Below, piece after piece: positions 31,968 through 42,988 of a stretch of 64,000 bases of DNA. The notes under the pieces are model-generated. The model saw only the letters and a program-made list of their open reading frames with translations. It searched no databases and had not been told where the DNA came from. This DNA is from Ignelater luminosus (lineage: Eukaryota; Arthropoda; Insecta; Coleoptera; Elateridae): assembly GCA_011009095.1 (NCBI GenBank), contig VTPC01090587.1, positions 529,225-593,224 of the forward strand. The letters run 5' to 3'. Each line of letters begins with the position of its first letter. The stretch's first letter is position 1. Made by a program: the position numbers and the translations under genes.

Positions 31968-32954
31968 ATGAGTCACGGATTAGTACCTAGTAAAAGTACA
32001 GTGTATATTTCTAATCTACCATATGAGTTGAAAAATAATGATCTTTACAAAATATTTGAAAAATATGGGAGAATTGTTAAGTAAGTAACCTACTAAGTCA
32101 AATTTAGTATTTCATTTAACTGTGTAATAATGAAATAAATTAAGTACATTTTGTGTTGTAGAGTAACAGTAGTTAAAGACCGTCATACAAGAAGAAGTAA
32201 AGGAATAGCATTTGTTCTTTTTTTAAATCGTGATGATGCAAAAAAGTGTGCAGAAGAAGTGAATTTGAAGGAAGTGAGTACTTATTTATTCACAAGCTTA
32301 AATTATATCTTACCTTTTTATTAGATGTTTGGACGAACATTGAAAGCCAGCATTGCCAAGGATAATGGACGAAGTGCAGAGTTCATTCGACGCAAGGTAT
32401 TATAATTTATGTTCTGGAGATATTATAGCTGAAAATGTATATTTTTTAATGTAGAACTACCCAGATAAATCGTATTGTTATGAATGTGGTGAAACTGGTC
32501 ATTTAAGCTATAAGTGCTCAAAAAATCTTTTAGGAGAACGAGAACCACCCCCTAAAAAAGTTCGAAAACGAAAGAAGAAAGATGAAAATCAGATGAGTCA
32601 GGTAAGATGAATTCTGAAAAAGTAATTTTGTTACTTCAAATTTAATCTGCTAGGTTGGGGATAATTATTTTGATAGTTCTGATGATGAACCTACAAATTT
32701 ACATAATGAAGAGAATGATGACAAAATTGAGGATGATTGTGAAACATTAAGTGCAGCAATTGCTGAAGAGGTTTGTATTAAGAAATCGTCAATTTCTTTT
32801 TGTATATAATTTCTTTTAGCAAGAAAAACATGAATTAGAAGATTATCGCTATAAAGTTGCTATGGGAGATTACAGTATTGATGTGGAAACAAAAGTACTT
32901 AAAAAGAAAATAAAAAAAAGTTCTTACTTTAGTGACGAAGAAGAAAGCGATTAA
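31968..32954 (+). CDS. ZCRB1: ZCRB1, U11/U12 snRNP RNA-binding protein, six exons
   Basis: Exons 31968-32080, 32162-32273, 32325-32396, 32455-32601, 32654-32770 and 32820-32954 join in frame with GT-AG introns to give 231 residues, near the vertebrate length of about 217. The N-terminus [20 protein letters not shown] begins an RRM with RNP motifs (VYISNLP and KGIAFVLF). After [15 protein letters not shown] comes the CCHC knuckle [14 protein letters not shown], then [10 protein letters not shown], a lysine tract, an acidic region and the C-terminal [12 protein letters not shown] signature. The protein is a component of the minor-spliceosome U11/U12 di-snRNP in the nucleus. All its own introns here are ordinary GT-AG type and short (51-81 bp). 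The start is fixed by similarity to the vertebrate N-terminus. Confidence 0.96.
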
Positions 32955-34442
32955 ATTAATGTATATATTATAAGTAATTCATTATGCTTTGTAAAAACTT
33001 GTCCAGCAACTTAAATATGTAATATATATCATGAAGATAAATTAACTTTTTCTGTCATTAGTAGACTGATAATATGAATTTTGTCTTTTTTTTGTAAAGG
33101 CATATGAGGTGAAGAGAAATTCATGAAATTGAAGATAATCTTAAAAAAATATTGGTTTAAGTCTTGAAATAATATTATTTTTCTGCAACTGCCACTATAG
33201 TGACACTTCCTGATTCAAAAACATCAGGGAAGCATCACTTTAGCTGTCTAGGCAGCTTGGATCTTTGTGTTGGATCTTGCGTTATATTCTAGGTGCATAC
33301 CAATTCAGCAAAGACTTTGAAATTCATGGCTAGGAATTTCAGTATGCACATGGATAATTCTATATTTGGCACATTCATGTGTATACATACCTCTGATCAA
33401 AGAGTCTTTTAGATACATGCTCTGCTCTTAAGGACCTTATGTGTAGTAGCTAATTCTCATAGTTATAGCAATGATAAATGTGCAGTCTAGTAGTTTGATC
33501 ACTGTTAAGCTTTTTAGGGTTATGCACTGTATCATACAGTCATGGTTGCTTTCTTGGTTCTTCTGAATTTCTGTGGTGTGTTATACTTGATGTTCACCAT
33601 GCCTATCTTTCACTTGCGAACAATATTTACAATAACTGGAGCCTGGTCTTCTGGATAAAACTTCAGTATTGTGATGACTACGCATTGTATCTATCTTACA
33701 ATTTGATCTTGATTAATTCTTAAACTTTTGATATTTTAATGTACTTTATACATAGTTGTTTATATTCCTATTTTGCAACACCTTTGTCAATTTTTTTGGT
33801 AAATTCTAATAAGTGACTGATTTCAATAAAATATACACTCTTTCATAAAGTAGGTAGATAATATCACTGTAGGAATTTGTTAGGGTTTTCCTTTCATTTT
33901 ATTTAGGACCTTAAAATTCCCATATCTTATTTAAGAAGCAAGTTATTTATAATCAGTCACTTAGAACTTGAGAATTTCTAATTCTAGTTATCACACCTTG
34001 TTTGTCATAAAAGGAACGAAGCGGAAAGACAGATTTTTGTTTCTATTACAGCCTTTAAACCATTCATTCACTATTCATCTGTATAATAGTAACGTTGTTG
34101 AAATAATGTCTTCTAAAATATTCACGTGAATCAGGCCTTATTTGGAACTTTTGTTAAATGGTGATGGTGCTTTCTGTAAATCCTGTAGCAAGGCCGTAAA
34201 TTGTTTAAAAAGTATTTTTATTCTTAAAGACTTAATACTTGGCTTTGGTAAATGAGGAGTTTGTTTTCAAAGGATAACAAGTCACAGTAGAGCATTTTCT
34301 AGATAATCCTGAACAATTTTCAAAATTTGTGTATCAGTATCCATCTATTTTAGTTGCTTGTTGGCACAGGTAAGTTACTGTGTTAATAAATAAGTTAGTA
34401 TAGAAATCTAGGTGCTTTTGTAGAAATATTAACATATTTTAA
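32955..34442. other. ZCRB1 3' flank and intergenic DNA
   Basis: No gene is visible. A candidate AATAAA occurs near 33826, too distant to assign with confidence. Confidence 0.45.
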
Positions 34443-34878
34443 AAGGTTAAATGATACAACTACTTCCTTAAGTTTTTTAATAGGAGATGTATTTCTCAAC
34501 CAGTTTCGTTCTGGGTACAGAACATCTTCAGGAGAAAGATTGTCTTAAGTCTGGAATATATAATTCATACTATATTCTAGAAGTAATTTTTATAGCTGTA
34601 ATCTTTTTTACACTTGTAATATAATCTTGTATTTAATTGTTTGTTTATAATTGACAGAAGATCTCTTTATGCAATGATTTTTGGCGTTTTTTAATAAATA
34701 ATATTATCTAAAAACAGGTTCGTATTAAAATTAATGGACTACAACATAGTATGAATTATATATTCAGAACATAAGACAATTTTTATTCTGAAGATGTTCT
34801 GTACCCAGAACGAAACTGGTTGAGAAATATAAATCCTATTAAAAAACTTAAGGAAGTACTTGTATCATTTAATCAACA
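34443..34878. mobile_element. Fold-back element with arms of about 135 bp
   Basis: The left arm (34443-34578) and right arm (34745-34876) are near-perfect inverted repeats around a loop of about 165 bp. Each arm contains CTGAAGATGTTCTGTACC, continuing CAGAACGAAACTGG: a 6-bp hairpin (GTTCTG/CAGAAC) between CTGAAGA and GAAAC. No ORF. It could be a MITE or a head-to-head pair of Penelope-like termini. Confidence 0.6.
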
Positions 34879-35817
34879 AATATACTTAAGCAGTGGATCT
34901 CCATCACGTGTTTTAAAAGTTCTAAAATTATTACAATATCTTGTTGAATGACAACCAAGCGTTAATTTGAAGGTTAACATATACTAGAAGCATTCCAAAA
35001 GATAATAATAATTAAAGAACTGAAATTTTGTATGAAATTAAGCTTTTACGTACAATTCTCCAATAAAGAGAATGTTACACAGATAGGTGCCAGTTGTGTA
35101 GGCAACCCATTCTACAACATCACCATTACTTTCAAGCAGTGCAGTGCTCTCTGCAGGGAGCCTGTCTCAATTAGTTCTGCTTCAGTGATTCTTTACCTGA
35201 GGGGCACTCAGGGTTTATGATATTTAGAGCTTTTAAATAAAATTTAGACCTGAAAATTAAACATTAATTTGTAGGCATGCGTACTTTTCAAAGAATTAAT
35301 ACGACTTCAGTTACTAATTATTATTGAATTGGTTGAAAAGATTGTGTGAATTAGAACATTTTTTAATTAACACTAATCTTTAGATTTTATTGTCAATTAA
35401 CTTCCAGAAAGTTCTAATGAAGAAAACATTAGTTTTAACCATTAACTTGAAGCTCGAATAAGATGCGTGTGGAGTATAAAACCCACAGAAGAATAAGTAT
35501 TCTATTTTTCCTTTTGTCAGCAATTCGTGATGTATTTTCAATACTTTTTGCCCAAGTATATCGACATTTACTAATAACTTGCAGGAAGTGATGTTAAATG
35601 TAATAACATCTTAGTCAAAGGTAATTTTATTTATTTAAATAAATTATAATGTAAACTTGTGATGGGCATTCGATTATATGTTTATCTCGATATATTTGAA
35701 AATCATTCGGACAATTCATGTTACTAATCGTTTGTTACAGCTCAAGTAAAATCTATTCGGGCAATTAATTTTACTACATAATCTTTCGTTACCGCTCAAA
35801 TACCTGATATACTCTAT
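34879..35817. repeat. Intergenic DNA with one arm of a distant inverted repeat
   Basis: Sequence at 35058-35218 (GTTGTGTAGGCAACCCATTC within it) matches the complement of 39682-39850 with moderate divergence. The remainder is AT-rich and unassigned. Confidence 0.5.
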
Positions 35818-37746
35818 TACTTCCAAGTATTCTTTTATAAAGTAAATTTGGGTAGCATTAACATTTAGCAATAACTAATTGTACGTTCGGGTGGTCGCAC
35901 TAGCCACAGGCACTAGCACGCACTTGGTTCGCATTTCTTCGGTGCCGTGCCTTCGGTTGGTAAATTGCACCACCACGGAGCGAGTGCCGTGTCTTCGGGT
36001 GGTCACACTGCACTTTCCGGGTCACTTAAAGTTGCACCGTTTTACTTCACAGCGCATCTAGCGTTTGTGTAATTTCAAACTATAAAATGGTGGGTTTATT
36101 AAAAAGTTTGTTGAAAAGTTAACAGAATCTTTCCATTTTGTTCTATAATGTTGTTGAATTCGTCATAAATAAAATCTTTAAATTGTCATTTCAGATATCA
36201 TTCTTTTTCTAAATCAGTTGCACTTCGGATTGATGCCAGTACAAAAGCTTACTTTATAAAAGAAAACTTGAAAATAATACTCGTTTTTAAATTCCCTACC
36301 TGCGTTTTGCACTCTTATAGCACGTTCGGGTGACACCGTGCTAGTGCCGCTAGTACATACTGAATATGCACCGAGGGAAAGCGATCACGTGATCGAATTG
36401 CACAGGCACCGTGCGAATACGGCAACAACCGCGCCAAATTGAAAACGTGTGGTTCGCACCTGATTCAAATGAAAGAATTTACTGCCCGCCGAAACACACA
36501 GGTAGTTTGAAAATGAATAGGTAGATATTACTTCTAAGTATTCTTTTATAAAGTAAATTTGTGTATAGTATTAATTGTTCGATATAGTTACCCCTAGGAA
36601 AGCGCCGTTTTGAGAGCAAGTTTTTGGTATCAGCACGTAGGGAATTACTCACAGAACACAATTAGGTGGCCGGGGGTAAAGAAAATTAATTCAATCTTGG
36701 CGAAACCGACGAAAAACCAGCACGATTTTTAAGCACATCTGAGGTTATGTTGCACGATAGAAACAATGAAGTTGGCAACTAAATCAGCTGCTGCACACAC
36801 TACCAACCGCCTACTGCAACATGACCCACGTATAAATTTTATTCACCTCAATGTTGTGATGGGGGCGAAGCGAGGGGGTTGTTAGGTTAGTAGCAGTAAA
36901 ACAATCATTTTTTTCAAGAATTCCACCCCAATCTTGTGGGGGGCGAATTGAATGAATGAATTCGTTCATGCTTGCGCGGGGTCAATGTCCTCCAGGTGAT
37001 TTAGGGAAATTGAGTTGTGGTACTGTCGGTTGGTACAGTGTCAGGGACTGTAAGAACCTAGCCGCGATATTATGGTGTCATGGCAGCCGGTGTGCTTGTG
37101 AAGTGTCAAATTCGTCGATTTTCGAAGTTTTTTAAAAAATCTTTTGGCGTCGGAGAGGCCTTCTGCGGGTGTCTTTTGATTCTCTGAATAGATATACATG
37201 CATTGGTAAGGTTGGATTTTTACTGTAGAAGTTAAATTCTAGGAGTAGCTATATCGAACTGTTACCCCCGCCATTTTATAGTTTGAAATTACACAAACGC
37301 TGGATGCACCGTGAAGTAAAACAGTGCAACTTTGAGTGACCCGAGAAAGTGCAGTGTAACCACCCGAAGGCACGGCACTCGCTTCGTGGTGGTGCAATTT
37401 ACCAACCGAAGGCACGGCACCAAAAAAATGCGAACCAAGTGCGTGCTAGTGCGACCACCCGAACGTACAATTAGTTATTGCTAAATGTTAATGCTACACA
37501 AATTGACTTTATAAAAGAATACTTGGAAGTAACATCTACCTATTCATTTTCAAACTACCTGCGTGTTTCGGCGGGCAATAAATTCTTTCATTTGAATTCA
37601 GGTGCGAACCACACGTTTTCAATTTGGCACGGTTGTTGCCGTACTCGCGTGGTGTCTGTGCAATTCGATCACGAGATCGCTTTGCCTCGGTGCATATTTA
37701 GTACACCACGGTGCCAGTGCGGTGCCACCCGAACGTGCTATAACTG
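35818..37746. repeat. GC-rich inverted repeat complex with a nested 683-bp element
   Basis: Two modules recur. Module P is 35819-36094 (+) and 37257-37534 (-). Module Q is 36316-36557 (+) and 37500-37743 (-). On the right they abut and share the linker ACTTCCAAGTATTC, giving a unit of about 490 bp; on the left they are separate. Both modules carry the word CGTTCGGGTGG and are GC-rich in an AT-rich region. Between them, 36577-37259 has its own inverted ends (GTTCGATATAGTTACCCCTA against GTTCGATATAGCTACTCCTA). No gene; short ORFs here are incidental. Confidence 0.65.
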
Positions 37747-37750
37747 TAAC

Positions 37751-38853
37751 GAGGTACAGGAGGTACAATCAATTTAAAAAGTTTACCTCGCGGTAGGTAC
37801 CTGTAATTAGTATGTACTATGGAAAGGATAAACTTTTTTCAGGATTATACTTTTAAATATTAGTATTTCATTTTGTGATTAAATGACTTTTGGCTTGTTG
37901 AACTTATTCTTTTATGTATGTAATTATCAAATCATTACAAAATGATTCATAATTACTATTAAATTTACATGAAATAATTAATTTTTTATTATTAAATATC
38001 TTTAAAAAAATAAAAAATTCGGCAGCGTAGCAACTTTAACCGTGTTTGCGCATGCGTCCACGGTATTATAATTATGTTTGTGTGTGAATGTTTACAAATA
38101 AAGCAGAGGTGAAATTTATTTAACAAGATTATTGAAAGTAATCAAAAATGAACGAAGAAAAAAAAACGTCATTATTGGTAAGGTAAACGAGTCACTAAAA
38201 AAATTTATAACCAAAAAGAAAGTTCGAATGTCTAAGTCAAAAAAAATTAACACTAACCTATTGAATTATTTGAAAAATTCCAAAACTACAATTTTATAAA
38301 ACATTTAATTATTTTTGCAATATTAAAAAAATTGGGCAATAATTTATTTATTACGAATTATTATTTACTTTTGTTATGTCTTATAATATATAATAAAAGT
38401 TTTTAAAAACTTTAACATTTATTTTTTGAAATACGATCTTGAATTTTCAGTTTCTTTTTTAATACGCCGTTGCGCCGTTGCCGTCAACATAACCCACATT
38501 AACTATGGCTGACTGCTTTTTAAAAATTAGTGTTTTTTTAAAGTTAATTATTTTTATAAATAAGAATCCTTAACATAATTTTTTTTTCAATAATTTCGAA
38601 AAAATTTTCTTTATGCACATATAGTTTTTCAGAGCAGTGTCACCATTTTTTCATAGCTAACAATATTGATATATAGGTACGCGTGGGATCTGATATGCTG
38701 TTATAATGTTCAATTGGCTATTTTTAATATTTTTTTATAAAAAAAACTATGAACCCTAGGTCGCTAAAATTTTCAGACAACAAATATTATAAATATTTTT
38801 ATTGATCCTCAAAATTTCATGATGTTTTCATCATTTTCCTTAAGGTCCTGTCC
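37751..38853. mobile_element. Non-autonomous TTAA-flanked element (piggyBac-like), copy B
   Basis: This is about 1.1 kb, inverse in orientation to copy A at 16240-18060 and similar along its whole length. The right flank is TTAA (38854-38857); the left flank reads TAAC, one change from TTAA if shifted. It lacks the 709-bp insertion found in copy A and so records the uninterrupted state. Confidence 0.7.
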
Positions 38854-41212
38854 TTAAACAAATGACTATTAAGAAATAAAGATTTGCAACAGCTTCTAAA
38901 TTAAATCTGTATTATGAATGAAAAATATATTCTTGCTTTTCTATAGGACAGATAGACTTGGAAATACCAATACAGCAAACAATATCCTGTTCGTATTTAG
39001 TAACACCTGCAATAAATCAAGCATTATTTTCCTAGAAAATGTGCCAAATGTTTCGAATATATTTTTAGCACCAAAGCTGCTAAAAAAGCCATTTGAAAAT
39101 ATAAACTGCATTTCATGAAAATAATTAGTTAGGTATATTTACCATATTTACACAGTAAATATGTCAATATTTGGAATTTCCTAACCTATTAACAACATGC
39201 GTTTCGGGGAACGCTGCAAGTTCAAAGACATACTTTTTATATTCCCAATTTGCCTGATCTTTTAAAAAATAAAAGTAATCGTATTGGTATTTGTCAAAGA
39301 ATGGTAATTAACTAGTAAGAAAATGTATAAATGGATAGGGCAGAAAATGAATGTTTTTTTTTTATCAATAACAAGCTTATTTTCTTAAACATTGAATTCT
39401 GATTTTAAATAGATTTGCTAAATTAAGGAATATGTAAAAATTTTAAATTAAAACATTTTAGTTGCTTTCGTATTATGTATTTGAAATGTATCGATTACTA
39501 AAATTAAATTAACAAGCCATTATACAGGCTATAACAATAGTTACGATAAAAAGTAGACAGAAAAATACGACGACACTTAGAAAAATTCACGTGACCACAA
39601 ATAGGCTTATACTAACTCAATAAAATTAGTATTCCTTGAAAAGAATAAATTTTATTTAAAAACTGAAAATATAAACCCATGTAAACCCCGGGTACCGCTC
39701 AGGTAAAGATGAAGCGAAGCTAATTGCGACAGGCGTCCTGCAGAGTTTGCTGCCTTGACTTGAAAGTAATGGTGGTGGTGTAGAATGCGTTGCCTACACA
39801 ACTGCAAATATTTTAGAACTGATTATAGCCCTGTCCATTCTCTTTATTGGGATATTGTACATTTTATTGTTGTAGGCATTCCTAGTTATTTATAAGGATT
39901 ATTGGTGTTACTTAAAGTATACCGGGACATGAAAATTCTCGAAAGCCACGTGCCACGAAATTTTCTTTTGGTTAGGCAACACATCTTGCACTATTGGCAG
40001 CTCTGTTGTAATAAAGATAATGTGATTTTTCAGTGGCGTAGTATTAGATGAAACTACTTACAAACTTAAGTATTTAAAGATAATTATGTATAATAAATTG
40101 GAAAATTAAAGAATGACAATATATTGAAGATATTTTTAAAAGCAAGAATTAGATCAGGCCTAACAATGCTGATGTAGCTATTCAAGGAGAGTTTTTTATT
40201 TATTTCTCAATTTTATTAAATTTAACTGTCTTTCATTAAAAGATAATTATGTAGGTAGGATAAACGTACCAATACCCGGTCACCTAAACAATATTTGAAG
40301 TTCAAACTCGTTTAAATTTAAAACTAAATAATATTTATTAATAAATTTTTCTGTATAGTTATGCATACATAAATAGTATAGTACATACTCAATCAGCAAG
40401 AGTCATTAAACCCTTAATTTTATAATATTTAAAAAAAGAGAATTTCCGATGTGCGGGTCGAGTTCGATTTTATAACATTAACGCAACCTTTGTGGAGATT
40501 TTTAGCTATTACAGTTATCTCACTGCAAAACACTATCTGCAATTGCTTTATTTTTTTGGTGATCAGATACTTCTTATTTCCTACACGAACTATTTAATTT
40601 TTGAAGTCTAAGGTGAAACCGAACTTTTTTAGAAATCTTAATAAACTTGGGAGCTGGAAGCTCATTTTGAAATCCATAGCGCGGATAAAATCTTTTTAGT
40701 GTATCCTAGTCACCGATTCCCGTCCACAAGAAGATTATTTGGGTTATTTAATTGATGCCCATCGTTAGAAATCTACTATTGAATTTACGTGCCTACTTTA
40801 CGGTGTTTTGCAGGTGCTTTTTAACCTGGACGATCTTGCAGAAGTGAACTATGAATGATGTTTATTTGATAATTCAAACCAATATACGAACGAGTCCATA
40901 GTAGTATTTACGAAGTATTATCTGTCAAATCGTTAGATGTGATAAAACTTATCAGTGCGTGTATCGCATTAAATTACATGTGTATTTATCTCAGTTTATA
41001 GGTTAAACCGCCAAGTAGACGAATTCTGCCGTGTTACGCATATCATTGTTGTTTAAATATCAAGTGATGTTTCAGAATTTAAATGAGCGTTGTATAAGTT
41101 TTGTAAATACAAGTTAATCGTTTGTTCATCAAAGTCTGATGAAGTATAAATATTCATCTGAGATAATATGATACTATATTTTAAAAGACCGATACGTTTT
41201 CGGCAGCTCTAG
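38854..41212. other. Intergenic, no gene seen
   Basis: This is AT-rich sequence. The only assigned part is the inverted-repeat partner at 39682-39850, whose other copy is at 35058-35218. Confidence 0.5.
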
Positions 41213-41683
41213 ACAGTATGCCCATTTTACGGGTCCTCCTTTGAATGTTTGGGAATAGACAACACGTCTTACAATCCAGAAATATATTTGTGTAATTACA
41301 AATTTTAAAAACAAAATGGATCATGTTTGTACAGTTTGTTTTCTATAATCAATTTGTGCTAGTTAGAAATAAGATTTGCTTTCTTTAGAAAACACAATAA
41401 GAATCATGATAAGATTATTATAAAACCTTAAGAATTTAATAATAAACAAGAAAACTTATTTAACAAAAAGAAAGTAAACAAAATGAACAGGTTTGTACAG
41501 AAGTTAAAATACTATAACCAAACAAATGTCAAACACTTGACTTTTGTCAATTTTTCATTTTACAGCAGACTATGGTTTAATTAATAAGGGTTGAACTTTT
41601 TAAACAAAAGGAAGCTCTGAATTGTAAGACGTGTTGCCTATTTCCAAACATTTAGTAGAGGACTCGTAAAATGGGCATACTGT
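41213..41683. mobile_element. MITE with 70-bp inverted ends
   Basis: ACAGTATGCCCATTTTACG at the left and its near-complement at the right extend inward about 70 bp (41213-41283 and 41612-41683), bracketing a 470-bp AT-rich element without coding capacity. Target duplication is not clear. Confidence 0.65.
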
Positions 41684-42754
41684 ATATCTACTTAAATACA
41701 GGATCTGTTTATTTATAGTCAACTGCTTGTAGGTTGTAATATAAATAATAAGCCTAACGTGCAATATATTGAACCTTTTTACCTTTTGTTTTGTTTATTA
41801 TTGTGTTACGTATTTGATTTGCTTACATTGCAATAATCAGATTTGTCCAGGCACTTTCTCTTTTGTGTATTTAAAATTAATTTGTAAGTTAATAAGAAAT
41901 TTGACAAATTTCTTTTTTTTGCATAATGTGTAAATAGTAGTAACAACGAGTTGTAACGTCAGTATACATATTTGCTAAATGCTATATTCTTGCTGTACGT
42001 TTTATTTGAAACGATTCCAAGAATAGATCTACTGTAAGCTACTAGGAATTTGACAACCACTGAGATCGCTGTCTAGGTCCTGGATTCTACTGCTGCTTAA
42101 GCGTTATCAAGCCATTAAGTATAAAGTAAGCTTTGTTATACCTGGTGTACCACTACAGTTCACTTCCGTTAATATAAAGAAAACATCAAATTTATTAAGT
42201 TCATGTAGTAAACTTTTGACGGAGTTGTACCATCCAGAGACTACTGATTATTATTACTGGCACCCATTAAATTTGATCCATTTTCCTACCTTGTCTTTTT
42301 ATAGCCAGCCCGATCTTCGACCTACCAAGTTAGTTACATAACAGTTGCAATTTATATTATGGGAAAATTCTGCTCCAGGTTGTTAATTTCCATTTTTTCC
42401 GTAACAAGTATTTATACGTAAATTGGGCAAAACTGTGTTGTGTATCCAATTTTCTGGAACTTCTCAAATCTACATTTTTGATTTTAATTACTTCTTGATT
42501 GAATTATACTATGACATTAACCATTTTTTACTGCTGTCTTTAACTAAGGAAGGTGCTGTTATTGACTGGTCAAAGACGATGTTAATGAACATCTTGTTCA
42601 AAAATTTATCAAGAAATGTGGATAATGTCAATAGCTGGCCAAATATAACATTGACCGATTTCACTCTTTGACCGTAACATTTAACATGCGTGTAATGCAA
42701 GTTATAGTTATCAATGAAGTATAAGAGAAAACAGTTATTAAAACCTTTAACATC
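41684..42754. other. Intergenic, downstream of apolipophorin
   Basis: No gene or repeat boundary is recognised. Confidence 0.5.
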
Positions 42755-42760
42755 TTTATT
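42755..42760 (-). terminator. Candidate polyadenylation signal of apolipophorin
   Basis: AATAAA on the minus strand lies about 230 bp beyond the apolipophorin stop codon at 42989-42991. Confidence 0.5.
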
Positions 42761-42988
42761 ACCATGTTAGTTTTTATTACAAAAAAAACTTTATGACAAT
42801 ACTAATAGTTGACCTGAAGGTGGTGTGCAAACAAAACAGTTGGAAATTAATCTTGTAATACAAAAGAATTGCTTATTTTAATTAACTCTATTTACTTATT
42901 TTCTATTTGTACCGACGTCCGTGATGTGTTGTTAAGCGCCCCTACAACATAATGTAGTTAGTATCGTTATTATGAGTAAAGATAAACA

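Noticed and set aside
37081..37195. Possible short basic coding exon starting MAAGVLVKCQIRRFSKFF
   Set aside because: It lies inside the 683-bp inverted-end element, is only 36 codons long and has no splice or domain support.
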